Positions 59,475 to 64,000 of a DNA stretch of 64,000 nucleotides are shown one piece after another. A program made the translations under genes and the position numbers. Every line of letters starts with the position of its first letter. Position 1 is the first letter of the stretch. A model generated the notes under the pieces. It was not told the origin of the DNA. It was given only the letters and a program-made list of their open reading frames with translations, and did no database searches. This DNA is from Trichoplax sp. H2 (taxonomy: Eukaryota; Placozoa; Uniplacotomia; Trichoplacea): positions 62,001 through 126,000 of the forward strand of contig NOWV01000125.1 in assembly GCA_003344405.1 (NCBI GenBank). The letters are read 5' to 3'.

Positions 59475-60695
59475 TTACCTCTTAAGACCCGACGTCTGAG
59501 GTCCTTTTACAAAACACCAGTCAACCTTAATAGTTTGCTCCAATAAATTTGTACCATTCAGGTTATCTATAGCAGCCTGAGCTTCTTTTTTAGTCTCAAA
59601 TTCAACTAATGCATAACCCTAGCAAATTATTGTTAGACTAGTATTAGAAGATGAGATTGATTAAAAGAGCGGCTGGTATCGAATCTATAATATTGTCTGA
59701 CCTTGATAAAACCTGTACGACGATCTAGATTCAAATGGAGATTTTTCACATCTCCGTATTCGGCAAATTTTTCGTATACATCATCCTCTTGGGCTTCCTC
59801 ATGGATATTTGCAACGAAAACGATCCATCCTTCTACAGCTAAATTCATTATCAAGGTGATCAGATATACCACGAAAGACCAAAATGTTACCAGCAATAAC
59901 TTACATCTTTGGGGTCCAGTAGCATAGTCACTGTCTACATCCATGGATTCATATTGTAAATTGGAACCTTTCGCTTCCTCACCGTCATCTAAAATTGGAG
60001 ACAATTAGGAAATTGATCCATTGTAAGTTAGGAAAATGCTGTAATGACGAAAAAGGAACTAGCAATAATTTACAACTGTAGAAAGTTGAAGTGACGAATC
60101 AACACAATTTTTAAAACTGATTAAGAAAACTAAGGGTGCATCGTCCATTTACGCTATTGTACATGCCAAGAGTGTTAGCTACAGTAAACTGATAGTCAGC
60201 ATCAAATTGTTGCCTGTATAATTTCTTTTAATTCATTGTGCATTTATGAATTTGCTACAATGAATCGATCATTACGACGATGACAAAGCTAAGGTTGGTG
60301 CGTAGTCTAACTAGAGGATCGATTGATGAGGCAAACAAGACTAAACTTTTGCTGAATCATGAATAGTATTATGATGATACACTAATCAGTTCTTCTATCA
60401 GTGTGAATATCCATAGAGAATATTAGAGTCTTTCAATAGCATTATACTAAAGCAACGTCAAAGCACTTCTTTAAGGCTAACCTTGGAAACCTCGACCCTT
60501 TCGTTTCTTGGCTGATTGTTTTAGTTTCTGGATGGAGTCTACAATTATAACAAAGTATAGAAAGGTATCCATTTATTGATCGTTTATAAGGAATACTTGT
60601 AGAATCCATTTCCTTCAGAAATGATTACCGTCTCCATCATCCATTTGAAATTCATCGCGCTCTTCGGCAGTTGGTTGCAATTCGAGTTCCGCCAT
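59475..60695 (-). CDS. RBM8A: RBM8A/Y14, exon junction complex core protein, 5 exons
   Basis: Minus-strand exons: 60629-60695, 60482-60538, 59905-59988, 59702-59838, 59475-59618; 162 residues with consistent phases. An acidic start is followed by the conserved [18 protein letters not shown] linker ends in [20 protein letters not shown], where the RRM begins. RNP-type elements are seen ([36 protein letters not shown]), then the [14 protein letters not shown] block. Y14 pairs with MAGOH in the exon junction complex and marks spliced mRNA, which fits the intron-rich genes here. The C-terminus stops soon after VKGP (TSGLKR), so the RS-rich tail of the vertebrate protein is absent. GTAC words lie 35-250 bases upstream. 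Confidence 0.95.
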
Positions 60696-62332
60696 CTTGA
60701 CGACCACGCTGTGAGGAAATGATGAAAGGTACTGTACCATTTGTACTGTATAGGACAGTATAGACTAAGATTTTGTCCATACAAACTACTACTTAGTTAC
60801 TCGATCACCGTTAGCCTATAAGGTATTTTACTTCAAAAAAATTGGGGGTTGCCTAGGCCACTCTGGATGTGAAAACTGCACGGTACAATACCACACTACA
60901 GTGTATTATACTGTAGAGATCCGAGTGCATGGTACTGTACACTCTAGCAATACGGAACGCTGGACAAGCGGATCATTTCTTCGATACAGCTAGCAGTTTA
61001 CTGTATGAAACCACCCTTCGATTATGTATAGGTACTATAAACTGTGCATAATGCGGAGTGTTGCATATAGAGAGCAGCGTCGCTGATAACCGTTAATAAA
61101 ATAACTTGGGAGTTCATTAACTTTAGTTCGACTCGTTTCTCCACACTTGGCTCAAGTCTTGAGGTACTTTTGAATGGTTTAACCACCTTAAAACGGATCA
61201 TCAATCGAGTTGTTAATGTGGAGGCGAATGGCCTGAAAGGATCGTCGATTTGGAGTATCTATTTGTCTTAAAATAGGAGAAAAATCGAATTGATACAAGG
61301 TATGAGAATATACCGGATACTGTAGCTTGAGTATACGAGTACTGTATAGGGCTTGAGCTCGCGGGAAAGACAAATAATTACCAGAGTTTACAGTCAATAA
61401 TTACCCTTCTATTTTTAATTATATACTATGAGATATATATATATATACGCGCATCTATTATTCACCAGAAGTTAAATACATATAGTGACGAATTAAGGTA
61501 AGTATACGACACAATTTCCAATACTGTAATAGGACTAGTAAAGCCCATCGCTGATAAGTGTTATTGTGTGATATATCATCATATTGATTAGCTAGCTTGT
61601 AATACGTACGATATATTATTTATGGATATTGGATTACACTTGTAGAACTTACAACTTAATGTGGTGAGAATACCATCGTAGACTTGGCTTAACTTTGCTG
61701 TATAACTTTCGAGATTATTTGGAATAAAATGAACTACCTATCTATCATAGGTCTCTCAGCATCTTTAGTATGCACTGTAGGAGAAAGACAAATAATATAT
61801 ATATATGTATATATATAACCAGTCTACGATCAATGATGACTGTATTATTAATTATTCGCTAGAGGTTAAATAGTGTGAAGTTATTAAGAGAAGTATATGG
61901 CACAATGTTCAGTACTATAGTACTGTAGAACTAGTAAAGTCCATGGCTGATAAGTGTTGATTTATGATATTGATTAGCTACCTTGTACTACGTATGTTAT
62001 TTACTGTATGGATACTTGATTACACCAGTAGAACTTACTGTACAAGTTAGCGTGATGAGAATCCTCTCATAGACTCGACTTAACTTTACTATATAACTTT
62101 TAATATTATTATTATCTGGAATAAATAAACAGCCTATCGGTCAATTAGTTCATATAATTAGTTCTGCGGATAAATTACCTATGCTGATAGTATACGGATA
62201 GAACTGATAGCTTTCATTCCTTTTAATTAATTAAACATGATAATGTCTATTTGGTAGATATTCGTCATTGAACTCATTTTAGCTATATCATGTTATTATA
62301 TTTGTAGTCCATATAGTGTATGGCCGTCTGTC
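60696..62332. other. Divergent intergenic region RBM8A/ULK4
   Basis: It contains GTAC-type words at about 60728-60765 and 60881-60945, just upstream of RBM8A, and the tandem duplication listed at 61363-62140. No gene is supported; the minus-strand frames at 61022-61397 lack family features. Confidence 0.6.
61363..62140. repeat. Tandem duplication, two units of about 390 bases
   Basis: Unit 1 (about 61363-61745) and unit 2 (about 61780-62140) share, in the same order, GAAAGACAAATAAT, a TA microsatellite, an AGAAGTTAAATA/AGAGGTTAAATA block, ACTAGTAAAG followed by GCTGATAAGTGTT, TTGATTAGCTA, TGTAGAACTTAC/AGTAGAACTTAC and CTTAACTTT.TATAACTTT. The array ends about 190 bases before ULK4. Confidence 0.8.
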
Positions 62333-64000
62333 ATGGAGAATTATATTTTATATGATGAAATTGGACGTGGTGATGGATCAATAGTATATAAGGGCAGAAA
62401 ACGAGGTGCTATTGAATTTGTTGCTATTTATTGTATTGAGAAATCCAAGCGTGCAGAAACTACCAACAGAGTAAGTACAGTACGTATGGTGTAGCAATGA
62501 TATGTGACGGAATGAGCATACAAGCCGATGCATTAGCAAATATTTATAACCACAGTGAATAGATTAGTTGTGAGTTGCGAACAATTGTTTCGTATTATTC
62601 GTACAATATTTTGAGGTTATATTCATTTTAATTAATGGCAGTACACGCTCGTAAAAGTCCAATAATAAAAATCTTCATAGATGGTTTATACTTTATAGTA
62701 ATACATTCAGAATTAGTCTGGCTAACTAATTTTGGTGATGCAATTCTAGTAGCTTATATCAAGCATAACGACGCTAGCATATGCTCTTTCCAACACAGTA
62801 ATTTATCTGCGTATTAATAAATATAATGACAATTAGTGTCTCTATCAAGGCAATGAGAAATCATTAGAACGATTACCAACAAAGCTGTAAACAAATATTA
62901 ATCAATGTCATCGCTTTAGGTAAGATTAAGCCAGGGACTGAAACATCGATGTATGGTTGAATTTCACGAATGGTATGAAACTTCAAAGCATTTATGGTTA
63001 ATAGTTCAGCTTTGTACAGGAGGTAGCCTCCAAGAAATACTCAATCAAGACGGTTGCCTACCAGAAGAATCGATCCGTAATTTTGGTGTCGATTTAGTGA
63101 TAGGCCTTTACACTATACATTCTTTAGGGATTGTTTTCTGCGACTTAAAGCCTTCCAAGGTATGCTATATTTTCTAAATTGTAGAAATTTCATTAGTTTT
63201 ATTAATTAATGAACAATTCGCGTAGAAATTTGTAACAATTATTTTTTAAAGATAACGATGGCTAATTTATATATAAAGAATAACATAAAAGTTAATTATT
63301 CTCGAAAACTCACGGACTTTGTATTTAATAATAATAAATTTCATAATTTCAGCTCTTGCTTGACGGTACATGGGCAATTAAATATAGTAATTTCAATCAT
63401 GCACGATTGCTTGGTGAAAGGTTAGATTTTCTTGATGGAACAGACAGTGATAGCAGCGATGAACAAAGTGACAGCGAAGAAGTTAATGTGAAAAAAGTTT
63501 CAGATAAAAAAACTGGAATGCCATTTACGCCATACTTGGCACCAGAAGTAATGTTGTTTGGGCAGTTCTCGCCTGCATCTGATTTATGGTCAGTGGGATG
63601 TTTGCTTTACCGAATGTATACAGGTACATTGCATAGTATCAATTTTTTAACCCCTAAAACGTACCTAATAAATCGTTGGCGTTACTGGCATTGATGGTAG
63701 CTAGTAGCTGTTACCACGATTTTAGCGATTCTTATAGGACTGATTTTTCACTATACGATTTACTGATATTTACTTAGGTAATCTACCTTTCCAAGGAGAA
63801 ACGACTGCTGAGTTGGCGAATAATATTTTACAAAACGATCCCCCTTTTCCGACTTCTCCAAGTGGGTATCTTGCTAAGTAGCTAAGTAGTGATAGAGTTG
63901 TTAATTGAAAAATAAGAATTAATGATGATGTAACCATTGCTTCATAACATATATAGTACATAGTGAAGAAATATCTGCAGAATTTTTAGATTTAATTAGT
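62333..64000 (+). CDS. ULK4: ULK4 pseudokinase, 5' part only
   Basis: Exons: 62333-62470, 62920-63159, 63353-63623, 63778-63865, 63964-64000 onward; the gene leaves the window. The start MENYILYDEIGRG matches ULK4, followed by a YKG block, HEWYETSKHLWLIVQLCTGG and LPEESIRNFGVDL. ULK4 is a conserved pseudokinase with a HEAT/ARM-rich C-terminal half (outside this window), linked to motile cilia and neurodevelopment. The catalytic motifs are degenerate, as expected: the HRD position reads FCD (IVFCDLKPSK), and the DFG position reads SNF (KYSNFNHAR). The APE motif is kept (APEVMLFG). The activation segment carries an acidic insert rich in Asp, Ser and Glu (encoded at about 63440-63485). Domain organisation beyond residue 200 is not visible. 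Confidence 0.94.

Overview
The window looks like metazoan nuclear DNA. It is AT-rich, has many short introns with GT..AG borders, and carries orthologues of animal genes: axonemal dynein intermediate chain DNAI1, PRCC, SCAMP, perilipin, RBM8A/Y14, ULK4, LARP6, TMEM234, C15orf61. Close similarity to vertebrate proteins, compact spacing, intact deep exon structures and a large intronless class C receptor together suggest an early-branching ciliated animal. A placozoan (Trichoplax-like) is my best inference. The sequence alone does not prove it, and all names rest on recognition by eye, without a database search.

Layout. 0-9 kb: LARP6 (+), a long empty spacer, a one-exon C15orf61 homologue (-), then the first of two one-exon TauD/TfdA-type dioxygenases (+). 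9-17.7 kb: the second dioxygenase (+) and a decayed tandem array whose spacers repeat one another, with a likely lost third copy. 17.7-32 kb: a well-packed block of intron-rich genes, DNAI1 (-, 25 exons, 675 aa), PRCC (+, 8 exons, 378 aa) and SCAMP (-, 10 exons, 369 aa). All exon phases close across these models. 32-40.3 kb: empty, hairpin-rich DNA, then a one-exon F-box/ankyrin gene (-) and a one-exon TMEM234 (+). 42.4-46.7 kb: two genes that appear to lack their middle exons, a cupin/JmjC-like gene with an EF-hand (+) and adenylate kinase AK6 (-). 48.8-51.4 kb: an intronless class C GPCR (+). 51.4-53.1 kb: two 20-N gaps whose flanks repeat one another. These are best read as two haplotypes, one carrying an insertion of about 0.43 kb. 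55.4-60.7 kb: perilipin (+, 8 exons, 427 aa) and RBM8A (-, 5 exons, 162 aa). 62.3-64 kb: the 5' end of ULK4 (+), running off the window.

The genes do not form a pathway. Two recurring themes stand out. First, a palindromic GTAC/ACAGTACTGT repeat family clusters a few tens to about 600 bases upstream of the start codon of ten of the genes, mostly broadly conserved ones. It is weak or absent at the receptor, the cupin gene and the second dioxygenase. Second, foldback and tandem repeats fill the intergenic DNA. I found no tRNA, rRNA, CRISPR array or coding transposon.
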